Positions 16,662 to 25,096 of a DNA stretch of 64,000 nt are shown one piece after another. Source of the DNA: Prado023 sp963798745 (GTDB taxonomy: Bacteria > Actinomycetota > Actinomycetes > S36-B12 > CAIYMF01); contig CAWCUF010000005.1 of NCBI GenBank assembly GCA_963798745.1, forward strand, positions 191,167 through 255,166. The letters run 5' to 3'. A program made the translations under genes and the position numbers. The notes under the pieces were generated by a model that saw only the letters and a list, made by a program, of their open reading frames with translations, ran no database searches and was not told the DNA's origin. Numbering within the stretch: position 1 is the stretch's first letter; the number at the start of each line of letters is the position of its first letter.

Positions 16662-19319
16662 TCACCGTTGCGTGATGAGGGCGACCCCGCCGGGCCGGGG
16701 CACCACCGCCAGCGCCCCCTGCTCATCGGTGCGCCCGATCGTGGCCTGGGCCTGCTGGTACTGGTCCAGGGCGCTGCTGCTCGGGTGCCCGTAATCGTTG
16801 TCGCGGCCCACACTGACCAGGGCGATCTCGGCCCCGGACCACAGCGCGAATCCAGGCGCCTGGTAGCGCGAGCCGTGATGGGGCACCTTGACCACCTCCG
16901 CCCCCGGCGGGGCGCCCGCGAGCAGGGCCGACTGCGTCTCGGGCTCGACGTCGCCGGTCACCAGGACATCCACCTGCCCGACGCCGGTCGGGATGCTGGC
17001 CACGGCCACCACGCTGCCGTTGTTGGCCGGGGACTCCTGGACCATCCGGGCGGGCCAGAGGATCTGCACCGGCAGCCCTGCCACGCGCAGCCGGTCACCG
17101 GTGCGCACCAACTTCAGGGGCACGTCCTGGGTTCGGACCGCGTCGACCACCTGGGTCGCCCCCTCCGCGGGAATCCCGATCGGCGTGGTCAGGACCCCGG
17201 TGACCGGCCAGCGCCGAAGTATCTCGGACAGGCCGTCGATGTGATCGGCATGGAAGTGCGAGATGAGCACCGTCAACTGCTCCACTCCCGCGTCCTGCAG
17301 GCACCTGGTGATCTGTCCGCCATCTGGACCGGTATCGACCAGCAGCGCCTCGCTGGCATCGGGAGCCCGGATCAGCAGCCCATCGCCCTGGCCGACGTCG
17401 CAGGCCAGGACGATCCAGTCCGGCGGCGGCCAGCGCCCGGATCGCCCGACGTGCAGGGCCAGGACGAGGACGCCGACCAGGGCGGCAGCGAGCAGGGCCG
17501 GGCGATGCCGCCAGGGCCGCCACCCGCGCACCGCACCCCACCCGAGCACCGCCAGGACGGCGGTGGCGCACAAGGCCCCGGCGGGGCCGGCCGGCACCGC
17601 CACCACACCGAAGGGCAGTCCACTGCCGAATCGCGCGATCCAGGCGATCGCCGCCGTCGCGGGTGCGGCGATCGTGGCCAGGAGGGCTGCGAGCCCCGGC
17701 AGGAACGGGGCGACGATCGCAGCGGCCAACCCCAGGACGGTGGCGAAGGGCACCAGCGGCGTGACGAGCACATTGGCCGGCAGCGCCACCAGGCTGGCAC
17801 CGTTGCCCAGCAGGATCGCCAGGGGAAGGGTGGCCAGGTGGGCCGCCGTGGCCACGGCCAACGCAGCGCGGATCGGCTCCGGCACCCAGCGCGTACCCGG
17901 CCAGCGGCCCAATCGCTCTGCGAACGGCGGTCCGACCACCAGCAGGCCGGCAGTGGCCGCGAAGGACAGTCCGAACCCGATCGACAACGCGAACTGCGGC
18001 AGGGCGATCAGCAGCACCAACCCGGAGGCCAGCAGCGCCGGCGGACCCCGGCGCCGGCCGCCCGTGGACAGCGCGATCAGCGCCACCACGCCCATCGCCG
18101 CAGCGCGCAGCACACTGGGCTGCGGGCGCACCAGCAACACGTAGGCGGACAGCACCACGAGACTGCTCGCGACGCGCCCCCGCCAGCCCAGGCCGAGCGC
18201 CACCGCCCCCACCAGCGCGATGCCCGCGACCATGGACGTGTTCGAGCCACTGACGGCCGTGAGGTGCGCCAGGCCGGATCGCACCATGGCCTTGTCCAGG
18301 TCCGCAGACAGCAGGGACTCGTCACCGACGGCGAGCCCCAGCAGCAGCGCAGCCGCGTCCGTGGGCAGCCCCGCCACCGCTGCCCGCAGCGCCGCACGCA
18401 CCCGCGAGCTCCCCGCGGCCAACGGCCCCGGGGGCGATCGGATGCCCACCGGGCCCAGAACCTTCAGGGCCATGGACTGCTCATGGGGCGCCCACGGCTG
18501 CGCAGCGCGCGCCGACAGGCCGACCACCGCGCCATAGGGCAGGTCGCGCACCGCGTCCCCGCGCAGGACCGCGGGGACGCGCAACTGGTAGGTCCGCCCG
18601 CGCACCTTGAGCTCGGTGACCCGGGCCAGGACCGACCAGTTGGGGCCCTGTACCCGACCCCCGTCATCGGGGGGCAGGTGCATGACGGGATCGCCGGTGA
18701 TGGTGGCCACGGCGTGCAGCACCGCGGTCTGGGCGGTGGCCGCGCGCAGGACAGGAGGATGCAGCCGGGACAGGTGCAACGCGGCGACAGCGCAACCCAG
18801 CGCCACCCCGGCTGCCACGAGCAGCAGGATCAGGGACCGGCTGGGGATGCCGGGCCGTTGCAGGGTCCCGGGATTCTGGGTGCCGTCCGTGCTGTGGGTC
18901 CCGGGGGTGCTGCGGGCGTCGGCGGTCCCGGGGGTGCTGCGGGTCCCGGGGGTGCCGGGGCTGCAGCGGGTCTTGGGCTGGATCGATGCGCTGCGCTGAC
19001 TGCGAGGAGTTGTCGAGGGATGGGCCATGACCAGTCCGGCCACCACCAATGCGCCCACGAGTAGCCCGAACCCGGCGATCGACCAGTTCAGCGGGCGTGA
19101 GGGCGCAATGAGCAGGATCGCGGCCTCCCCCAACCACAGTCCCCCGACCACCGGCGCCAGCCGCAGGTCCGGGCGTTCCCGGGACTGGCGCGTCGGGGGA
19201 AGCGTCGTGTCCGCTCCCCGCTGCCCGCGAGGGGCTTCCGCGGAAGGCGGAGTGTGGGCTCGGGACGTGCCTGACCCGGCGGCTGCGGAGCCGGTGCCAG
19301 GCGACTCAGACCCGGACAA
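16662..19319 (-). CDS. comEC: DNA internalisation protein ComEC/Rec2
   Basis: Inner-membrane channel for single-stranded DNA uptake during transformation. The roughly 885-aa product contains the N-terminal DUF4131 membrane part, the Competence domain (helix-rich, with GLAHLTAVSGSNTSMVAGI) and a C-terminal metallo-beta-lactamase domain with the metal motif HFHADHIDG and VKVPHHGSRYQAP. A low-complexity Pro-Gly-Thr insertion of about 40 aa lies near residue 130. The start is uncertain: the TTG at 19319 overlaps comEA by only 14 nt, while an ATG at 19397 would overlap by 92 nt; neither has a clear ribosome binding site. Confidence 0.9.
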   Translation of the reverse strand: MSGSESPGTGSAAAGSGTSRAHTPPSAEAPRGQRGADTTLPPTRQSRERPDLRLAPVVGGLWLGEAAILLIAPSRPLNWSIAGFGLLVGALVVAGLVMAHPSTTPRSQRSASIQPKTRCSPGTPGTRSTPGTADARSTPGTHSTDGTQNPGTLQRPGIPSRSLILLLVAAGVALGCAVAALHLSRLHPPVLRAATAQTAVLHAVATITGDPVMHLPPDDGGRVQGPNWSVLARVTELKVRGRTYQLRVPAVLRGDAVRDLPYGAVVGLSARAAQPWAPHEQSMALKVLGPVGIRSPPGPLAAGSSRVRAALRAAVAGLPTDAAALLLGLAVGDESLLSADLDKAMVRSGLAHLTAVSGSNTSMVAGIALVGAVALGLGWRGRVASSLVVLSAYVLLVRPQPSVLRAAAMGVVALIALSTGGRRRGPPALLASGLVLLIALPQFALSIGFGLSFAATAGLLVVGPPFAERLGRWPGTRWVPEPIRAALAVATAAHLATLPLAILLGNGASLVALPANVLVTPLVPFATVLGLAAAIVAPFLPGLAALLATIAAPATAAIAWIARFGSGLPFGVVAVPAGPAGALCATAVLAVLGWGAVRGWRPWRHRPALLAAALVGVLVLALHVGRSGRWPPPDWIVLACDVGQGDGLLIRAPDASEALLVDTGPDGGQITRCLQDAGVEQLTVLISHFHADHIDGLSEILRRWPVTGVLTTPIGIPAEGATQVVDAVRTQDVPLKLVRTGDRLRVAGLPVQILWPARMVQESPANNGSVVAVASIPTGVGQVDVLVTGDVEPETQSALLAGAPPGAEVVKVPHHGSRYQAPGFALWSGAEIALVSVGRDNDYGHPSSSALDQYQQAQATIGRTDEQGALAVVPRPGGVALITQR
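18880..18965. repeat. GC-rich minisatellite within comEC
   Basis: Imperfect units built on GGTGCTGCGGGTCCCGGG recur about four times and encode alternating Pro-Gly-Thr and Thr-Arg-Ser residues in the cytoplasmic loop between the first membrane segments of ComEC. Confidence 0.75.
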
Positions 19320-20268
19320 GGGGCCTGAGTTCGGCCAAGGTCTTGGGCCCGATCCCGGGTACCTCCGCCAGCTCGTCGACGACGGTGAACCGCCCATGCT
19401 CGGAGCGCCAGGCCAGGATCTTGGCGGCCGTGACCGGGCCCACCCCGGGCAGCCCGTCGAGTTGGTCGGCGGTGGCGATGTTCAGGTCCAGCGGCGCTCC
19501 GGGCGCACCCGGCGCGCCGTCCGCGGCGGTCGCTGCTTCGGGCCCGCCCACCTCGATGCGCTCCCCATCGGCGACGACGCGCGCCAAATTGGTCAGCCCG
19601 AGCGCGGCGCCGCGCCGCAGCCCGCCCGCTGCCTCGAGCGCGTCCTGCACCCGCGCTCCAGCGGGTAGGCGCACCACGCCCGGCTTGCGCACGTCGCCGG
19701 CCACGTGCACCAGCAGCGAGGGCGCGGGCGACGGCGCCACCGCCGCGAGCGACTCCCCGAACGGGTCCGCGGCGGCCGTGGTCCCGCCGGTCGCGAACGA
19801 CGGCTCCACGACCTGCGCACGCGGCCGGCCGGACAGGAACAACCCGGCCGCCCCGACGCCGGCGACGAGCACCAGCAGTCCCAGGAGGCGCAGCCACATC
19901 ACCGCCGCCGGCCAGGCTGGTCCGGTCACAGCCGGATCGGCCTCCTCCGACTCCCCGGCCAGACCGGCAGCGCCCTCCCAGCGTGCATCGCCTGACGACT
20001 GCGCCGATGGGTGCGGATCGGTTCGTCCCAGCAGGTCGCCATCGGGATCCTCGAACTGACGAGCCAGGGGCTCGCCGTGCGCATCGCGCTCCCACAACCG
20101 ATCTGCGGGCTCGACCTGCGCATCCGCCGCCGGCGCAGGATGCCCCGCCGATGGGTCGGCCCAGGAGTCCACCGATCCCCACCTGGCGCCCGACGCCCCG
20201 TCAGCGTCCTGCCAACGCCGCGCGACCAGCCGCAGACGGGCGACGACGAGGTCCTGGGTGCGGCTCAC
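19306..20268 (-). CDS. comEA: DNA-binding competence protein ComEA
   Basis: Membrane-anchored DNA receptor that hands DNA to ComEC. The 320-aa product has a long polar N-terminal cytoplasmic part (about 120 aa), one membrane helix (WLRLLGLLVLVAGVGAAGLF), an SLBB domain (VHVAGDVRKPGVVRLPAGAR) and a C-terminal helix-hairpin-helix pair (ATADQLDGLPGVGPVTAAKI and LAEVPGIGPKTLAELRPL). The start is the GTG at 20266-20268 (VSRTQDLV). Its end overlaps the beginning of comEC. No pilus genes are present in this window, so natural transformation cannot be confirmed here. Confidence 0.92.
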   Translation of the reverse strand: MSRTQDLVVARLRLVARRWQDADGASGARWGSVDSWADPSAGHPAPAADAQVEPADRLWERDAHGEPLARQFEDPDGDLLGRTDPHPSAQSSGDARWEGAAGLAGESEEADPAVTGPAWPAAVMWLRLLGLLVLVAGVGAAGLFLSGRPRAQVVEPSFATGGTTAAADPFGESLAAVAPSPAPSLLVHVAGDVRKPGVVRLPAGARVQDALEAAGGLRRGAALGLTNLARVVADGERIEVGGPEAATAADGAPGAPGAPLDLNIATADQLDGLPGVGPVTAAKILAWRSEHGRFTVVDELAEVPGIGPKTLAELRPLVRV

Positions 20269-20318
20269 GCCGTGACGCTATGGCCGCTCCGGGCGATCCG
20301 AACCCGAAGTCAACGCGA

Positions 20319-20337
20319 TCTGTGGACAGTCCACAGA
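20319..20337. repeat. Palindrome resembling inverted DnaA boxes
   Basis: TCTGTGGAC-A-GTCCACAGA is a perfect 9-bp inverted repeat in the short gap between plsY and comEA. Each half resembles the high-GC DnaA box TTGTCCACA at 7-8 of 9 positions. It may instead be a simple hairpin. Confidence 0.6.
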
Positions 20338-20359
20338 CAGCCCGCGCGACAGCCGCCGA

Positions 20360-20986
20360 TCACACGACCTCGGCGACGGCCTCGGCAGCAGCCGCCGGCT
20401 GCTCGATCCAACCCTGGCGCGCGGCGAACGCCTTCACGTTGCGCCGGTGCCGATGCAGCACCAGCGCCGACATCCCCACGGCGAATCCGACCCCGGCCCA
20501 CCCGTCCCAGACGATCAGGGAGGTCGGCACCAGCGTCAACGAACCGACCACCGAACCGATCCCCACCTCACGGGTGAGGGCCACCGTGGCGCCGAAGCCG
20601 CCCAGGACGGGGATCGCCCAGATCGGCTCGATGGCCAGGATCGCGCCCAACGAGGTCGCCACCCCCTTGCCGCCCCGCCCGTGCAGCAGCGGCGAGGTGA
20701 TGTGCCCCAGCACAGCCGACACGCCCGCCACATGGCCGGCGGGCGCCCCGTACTGGCTGAAGAACGCCACCGGTGCGTAGCCCTTGGCCACGTCCAGGCC
20801 GCCGACGACGACGCCGACCGGCACGCCCATCGCGCGCGCGACGTTGGTGGCTCCCGGGTTGCCCGAACCGCTGCCACGCAGGTCCACGCCACGCAGTCGT
20901 GCCGCGGCCGCGGCCGGGCTCAACGAGCCCAGCGCGTAGCTGACCGTCCCGGCGATCACCGTGGTCTGCCAGGTCGCGGTGCTCAT
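20360..20986 (-). CDS. plsY: Glycerol-3-phosphate acyltransferase PlsY
   Basis: Membrane enzyme that uses acyl-phosphate to acylate glycerol-3-phosphate, the first step of phospholipid synthesis. The 208-aa product has five predicted membrane helices and the PlsY motifs RGSGSGNPGATNVAR (motif 1), HITSPLLHGRGGKGVATSLG (motif 2) and a degenerate third motif. The C-terminal tail is Ala-rich. The ATG at 20984-20986 overlaps the degV stop by 4 nt, so the two are translationally coupled. A homologous PlsX is not in this window. Confidence 0.93.
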   Translation of the reverse strand: MSTATWQTTVIAGTVSYALGSLSPAAAAARLRGVDLRGSGSGNPGATNVARAMGVPVGVVVGGLDVAKGYAPVAFFSQYGAPAGHVAGVSAVLGHITSPLLHGRGGKGVATSLGAILAIEPIWAIPVLGGFGATVALTREVGIGSVVGSLTLVPTSLIVWDGWAGVGFAVGMSALVLHRHRRNVKAFAARQGWIEQPAAAAEAVAEVV

Positions 20987-21816
20987 CGCGGGCACACCGC
21001 CACCGAGACCGTGCCCAGCCCGACGTGGGCGCTGATCACCGCCCCCACCTCCACGACGTGCACGTCGGCGGTCGGCAGCGCTGTCCGCAGCGCCGCCGCG
21101 AGGTCGGCAGCGCGCTGGTCGGCAGCGCAGTGCTGGACCACCACGTCGGCGGGAGCCGCACCCGCGGCGTCGCACGCGATCTCGGCCATCCGCGCCACCG
21201 CCCGACCCATCGTGCGCTGCTTCTCCAGAGGCGCGATCGTCCCGTCGCGCATCTCGAGGATGGGCTTGACCATGAGCGCGTTGCCCAGCAGCGCCTGCGC
21301 GGCGCCGATCCGCCCGCCGCGGCGCAACTGGTCGAGGTTGTCGACCACCAGCCAGGTGCGGGAGGCCGCTGCCCGCCGATGGGCCGCAGCAGCGACCTCC
21401 TCGGCACTGCCGCCGGCCGCAGCGACCTCGCAGGCGGTCCGGGCAGCGAAGCCCATGGCGATGCCGACCGTGCGCGAGTCCACCACCTGCACGGGGATGC
21501 TCGACTCGCGGGCTGCGATCCGGGCAGCGTCGTACGTCCCGGACATGTCGGCTGAGATGTGGACACTGACGATGTGGTCATAGCCCTGCTCCGCCAACTG
21601 CGCGTACGCCTGCGCGAACCGGGCCGGCGCGGGCCGCGAGGTCGTGACCGTCACCTTGCGGCGCAGGGCGCTGGCCACCTCGTCGGGGCTGATCTGCACG
21701 CCCTCGTCGAAGGTCTCGCCCTCGAGGATGACCGCGAGCGGCACCACTGTCAGCTCCGGGGGCGCGAGGTCCCCGGAGAGGTATCCGGTCGAGTCCGAGA
21801 CGATCGCCACCTTCAT
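20983..21816 (-). CDS. DegV family fatty-acid-binding protein
   Basis: A 277-aa EDD-fold protein. It starts with MKVAIVSDSTGYLSGDL, contains the TSRPAPARFAQAY strand and the HISADMSGTYDAARIAA loop that contact the bound fatty acid carboxylate, and ends in a second subdomain (VVQHCAADQRAADL). In Firmicutes FakB (DegV) proteins present fatty acids to the kinase FakA; no kinase is nearby, but the coupling to plsY, which uses acyl-phosphate, fits a lipid role. Confidence 0.9.
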   Translation of the reverse strand: MKVAIVSDSTGYLSGDLAPPELTVVPLAVILEGETFDEGVQISPDEVASALRRKVTVTTSRPAPARFAQAYAQLAEQGYDHIVSVHISADMSGTYDAARIAARESSIPVQVVDSRTVGIAMGFAARTACEVAAAGGSAEEVAAAAHRRAAASRTWLVVDNLDQLRRGGRIGAAQALLGNALMVKPILEMRDGTIAPLEKQRTMGRAVARMAEIACDAAGAAPADVVVQHCAADQRAADLAAALRTALPTADVHVVEVGAVISAHVGLGTVSVAVCPR

Positions 21817-21838
21817 GGCGCCTCAGGCTAGTGCCAGA

Positions 21839-24325
21839 TCAGCCCGGAACCACGTTCACGAGCTTGGGTGCCCGCACGATGACGGCGCGCGGCTCGCGAT
21901 CGCCCAGCGCAGCGACCACTGCCGGGGTGGCCAGTGCCAGGGCGCGCAGGTCGGCCTCGGCGATGTCCGGGGCCACCTCGAGGCGCTCGCGGACCCTGCC
22001 GGCGATCTGCACGACGCAGGTGACCGACTCCGCGACCAGCAGTGCCGGATCGACGACCGGCCAGCCGGCCAGCGCGAGGCTGGGCTCGTGGCCCAGGCGT
22101 TCCCACATCTCCTCAGCGGTGTACGGGGCGACCAGGCTCAGGATGATCGCGACGGCCTCGGCGGCCTCACGTACTGCGGGATCGCCCGGGCCGATGCCGG
22201 AGTCGATCGCCTTTCGGGCTGCGTTGACCAACTCCATCGTCCTGGCCACGGCCACGTTGAAGCGGTAGGTCTCCAGGGCGTGGGCCGCGTCGTGAATCGA
22301 GCGGTGCGTGATGCGGCGCAGCGCGAGGTCACCGGCGGTGGGGTCGGTGCCCGGGGTGCTGGTCACGTCTCCGGACAGCCGCCACGCCCGGGCCAGGAAC
22401 TTGCGGGAACCGCCGGGCGAGACGTCGGCCCAGTCGATGTCGTCCTCCGGCGGCCCGGCGAAGACCATGGTCAACCGAACGGCGTCCACACCGTGGACGG
22501 CCAACTCGTCCGACAGGCGTACCAGGTTGCCGCGCGACTTGCTCATGGCCGAGCCGTCCATCTGGACCATGCCCTGGTTGAGCAGGCGGGTGAACGGCTC
22601 CACCGCGTCGAGCATCCCCATGTCGTGGATGACCTTGGTGAAGAACCGCGCGTACAGCAGGTGCAGGATCGCGTGCGTCACCCCGCCGACGTACTGGTCG
22701 ATCGGCAGCCAGGCGTTGGCCTGGGTCGGATCGAACGGGCCGTCGGACTTGCTCGGGTCGAGGTAGCGCAGGAAGTACCAGGAGGAGTCGACGAACGTGT
22801 CCATCGTGTCGGGATCGCGTCGCGCCGGCCCGCCGCACCTCGGGCAGTCCACGATCGACCACTCGTCCAGGGCCCCCAACGGGGAGGCCCCCTTGGGCTT
22901 GAGGTCCAGGCCGGTGGCGTCGGGCAGCTCCACGGGCAGCTGGTCCTCGGGCACCGGGACCTCACCGCAGGCCGGGCAGTGGATGATGGGGATCGGCGTG
23001 CCCCAGAACCGCTGCCGGCTGATCAGCCAGTCGCGCAGCCGGTAGTTGACCGCGGCCTGCCCCCGACCCCGCTGCTCCAACCACTCGATGATCGCCGCGA
23101 TCGCCGCGTCCTTGTCCAAGCCGTCCAGCGGGCCGGAGTTCACGTGCGGGCCGTCATCCGCGGTGGCGATCCCGGTCTCCACGGGATCTGCGTCGGCGGC
23201 CACCACGACCCGGACCGGCAGGTGGAACGTGCCGGCGAAGTCCAGGTCACGCTGGTCGTGGGCGGGCACGGCCATGATCGCGCCGGTGCCGTAGTCAGCC
23301 AGGACGTAGTCCGAGGCGTAGATCGGCAGCCGCTCGTCGTTGACCGGGTTGATCGCGTACCTGTTCAGGAACACCCCGGTCTTGGGGCGGTCGCTGGCCA
23401 GCCGGTCGATGTCGGTCTCCTGCTTGGTGGCCGCCAGGTAGGTGGCGAACTCGGCCTGCGCATCCGTGCCCTGGGCCAGTTCCGCGGCCAGGTCGGAGTC
23501 GGCGGCCACGACGAAGAAGGTCGCACCGAACAGGGTGTCGGGCCGGGTCGTGTAGACGGTGACAGGCTCGTCGCGGCCCTCGATGGCGAACTGGACCTCC
23601 GCGCCGGTCGAGCGCCCGATCCAGTTACGCTGCATCTGCAGCACCTTGTCGGGCCACTGCCCCTCCAGCAGGCTCATGTCGTCGAGCAGCCGGTCGGCGT
23701 AGTCGGTGATCTTCAGGTACCACTGGGTGAGCTTCTTCTTGGTGACCACCGAGTCGCAGCGCTCGCACAGTCCGGCCACGACCTGCTCGTTGGCCAGCAC
23801 CGTCTGGCAGGACGGGCACCAGTTGACCGCGCTGGCCTTCCGATAGGCCAGGCCGCGGGAGAACATCTGGAGGAAGAACCACTGGTTCCACTGGTAGAAC
23901 TCGGGGTCGCAGGTGTTGAGAACCCGGTCCCAGTCGAAGGAGCACGCGTAGCGGCGCATCGAGGCCTTCTGCGTGGCGATGTTCTCATACGTCCAGGCCC
24001 GCGGGTCCGCGTTGTTCTTGATGGCGGCGTTCTCCGCGGGCAGGCCGAAGGCGTCCCATCCGATCGGGTGCAGCACGTTGAAGCCCTGCTGGACCCAGTA
24101 ACGGGCGAGCACGTCGCCCAGGGCGTAGGCCTCAGCGTGGCCCATGTGCAGGTCGCCCGAGGGGTAGGGGAACATGTCGAGCACGTACTTGCGCGGCCGG
24201 TCGTCGTCGGGCCGCCCGGACCGGAACGGCGCGAGCCGGTCCCAGACCTCCAGCCACTTGTCCTGCAGGGCGTCGGGGTCATAGCCCTCGCGGGGCTCGG
24301 GGGTCGGCGACGGGCTCTGGCTCAT
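21839..24325 (-). CDS. leuS: Leucyl-tRNA synthetase
   Basis: Class Ia synthetase that charges tRNA-Leu. The 828-aa bacterial-type protein has the HIGH variant HMGH in YPSGDLHMGHAEAYALGD, zinc-ribbon cysteines near residue 170 (CPSC and CERCD), the CP1 editing domain with TTRPDTLFGATFFVVA and YGTGAIMAVPAHDQRD, a second cysteine pair (CPRCGGPA), and the KMSKS variant AMSKSRGN. The ATG at 24323-24325 (MSQSPSP) is used. It sits upstream of degV-plsY on the same strand. Confidence 0.97.
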   Translation of the reverse strand: MSQSPSPTPEPREGYDPDALQDKWLEVWDRLAPFRSGRPDDDRPRKYVLDMFPYPSGDLHMGHAEAYALGDVLARYWVQQGFNVLHPIGWDAFGLPAENAAIKNNADPRAWTYENIATQKASMRRYACSFDWDRVLNTCDPEFYQWNQWFFLQMFSRGLAYRKASAVNWCPSCQTVLANEQVVAGLCERCDSVVTKKKLTQWYLKITDYADRLLDDMSLLEGQWPDKVLQMQRNWIGRSTGAEVQFAIEGRDEPVTVYTTRPDTLFGATFFVVAADSDLAAELAQGTDAQAEFATYLAATKQETDIDRLASDRPKTGVFLNRYAINPVNDERLPIYASDYVLADYGTGAIMAVPAHDQRDLDFAGTFHLPVRVVVAADADPVETGIATADDGPHVNSGPLDGLDKDAAIAAIIEWLEQRGRGQAAVNYRLRDWLISRQRFWGTPIPIIHCPACGEVPVPEDQLPVELPDATGLDLKPKGASPLGALDEWSIVDCPRCGGPARRDPDTMDTFVDSSWYFLRYLDPSKSDGPFDPTQANAWLPIDQYVGGVTHAILHLLYARFFTKVIHDMGMLDAVEPFTRLLNQGMVQMDGSAMSKSRGNLVRLSDELAVHGVDAVRLTMVFAGPPEDDIDWADVSPGGSRKFLARAWRLSGDVTSTPGTDPTAGDLALRRITHRSIHDAAHALETYRFNVAVARTMELVNAARKAIDSGIGPGDPAVREAAEAVAIILSLVAPYTAEEMWERLGHEPSLALAGWPVVDPALLVAESVTCVVQIAGRVRERLEVAPDIAEADLRALALATPAVVAALGDREPRAVIVRAPKLVNVVPG

Positions 24326-24589
24326 GGGGCCCAAGGGTAGTCGGTGGTGCGGGCCGCTCGGACTCGTCCGGGACCGCGCTCGCTGGAGCTCGCGGACGTC
24401 TGCGGACGAGCGTGGGGCAGGGTCTCAGATCGACCCGTCGAGGGGGGCGTTGGTCATGCTCGCGGCGTCCCAGCTCGGCCTCCCGAGCGCTCAAGTCCGC
24501 CTCCTCGGCACGCAGCTTGGCCTCCTGAACGGGCCAGCGATCGGGATTTCCAGACCCCCGAGCGGGTGCTGTAGAGTTCTGCCCTGTTC

Positions 24590-24662
24590 GGGGCTGTGGC
24601 GCAGCTGGTAGCGCACCTGCATGGCATGCAGGGGGTCAGGGGTTCGAGTCCCCTCAGCTCCA
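24590..24662 (+). tRNA. tRNA-Ala (anticodon GGC)
   Basis: A 73-nt cloverleaf: acceptor GGGGCTG pairs with CAGCTCC (one G-T pair), the anticodon stem CCTGC/GCAGG holds the loop ATGGCAT with anticodon GGC, and the T-arm is AGGGG-TTCGAGT-CCCCT. The discriminator is A at 24662; CCA is not encoded. The trailing sequence carries an unusual element with a copy of this tRNA's own 3' end at 24791-24804. Confidence 0.97.
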
Positions 24663-24790
24663 CAATGAGAGAAGCCTCCCGGTGTTCCGGGGGCCCAGCG
24701 GGCTGCGGGCTCCTCAGCTCCGCATACCTGTGTCCGGGGGACTGCCGAGTGGGGACTCGGGAGGAGCAGCCCCAGCGGGGCTGCGACGGC

Positions 24791-24804
24791 TCCCCTCAGC
24801 TCCA
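24791..24804 (+). repeat. Exact 14-bp copy of the tRNA-Ala 3' end
   Basis: TCCCCTCAGCTCCA repeats positions 24649-24662 of tRNA-Ala exactly, 142 bp downstream. It could be an att-type scar of an integrated element or part of a recurring tRNA-trailing element; the same arrangement follows tRNA-Gly. Confidence 0.8.
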
Positions 24805-24882
24805 GGCGAGCGTCCGCAGCCAGCCAGCCCGCAGCCAACCGCGATGTCGCGTGAAGCGACCCATCACAGATCCCACCAGCGA

Positions 24883-25050
24883 AAACGCCGACTTCTGGTC
24901 GAAAGAGCCCCCACGCGCGGCACCCCCGCCGCTCAACGCCGAGTTGTGGTTGAACCCGGCCAACTCCGCCGGTGTTTTTCATCCAGCCGGAGCGCGTTCG
25001 GCAGCCTTCGGCCTGCCTGCGCATCCGCTTCCGACCACAAGTCGGCAGTT
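24883..25050. repeat. Three copies of a 20-bp intergenic repeat
   Basis: AACGCCGACTTCTGGTCGAA (24883-24902) and AACGCCGAGTTGTGGTTGAA (24934-24953) are direct copies; the reverse complement AACTGCCGACTTGTGGTCGG lies at about 25031-25050. Copies one and three can pair as a long stem upstream of, or beyond, the phosphatase gene end. Confidence 0.75.
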
Positions 25051-25096
25051 CGCACGGGTCGCCACCCAGCGCCCCGCCACCAGACGAACCCGAGCT

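Larger units (their letters stand above)
24663..25096. other. Gene-free region after tRNA-Ala: hairpins, tRNA 3'-end copies, short repeats
   Basis: No supported gene lies in these 434 bp. A hairpin with stem CCCGG/CCGGG and loop TGTT starts near 24678, and an inner CCGAGT-GGGG-ACTCGG hairpin lies near 24745-24760. CGGGAGGAG at 24758-24766 is followed by the perfect stem GCAGCCCC-AGC-GGGGCTGC (24766-24784), GACGG (24785-24789) and an exact 14-bp copy of the tRNA-Ala 3' end (TCCCCTCAGCTCCA, 24791-24804); a partial copy CTCCTCAGCTCC is at 24710-24721. Three 20-bp units follow from 24883. Confidence 0.8.

Noticed and set aside
24454..24663. Minus-strand frame reading GLEPLTPCMPCRCATSCATA across tRNA-Ala
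   Set aside because: This is the well-known spurious translation of the antisense strand of a tRNA-Ala gene, not a protein.
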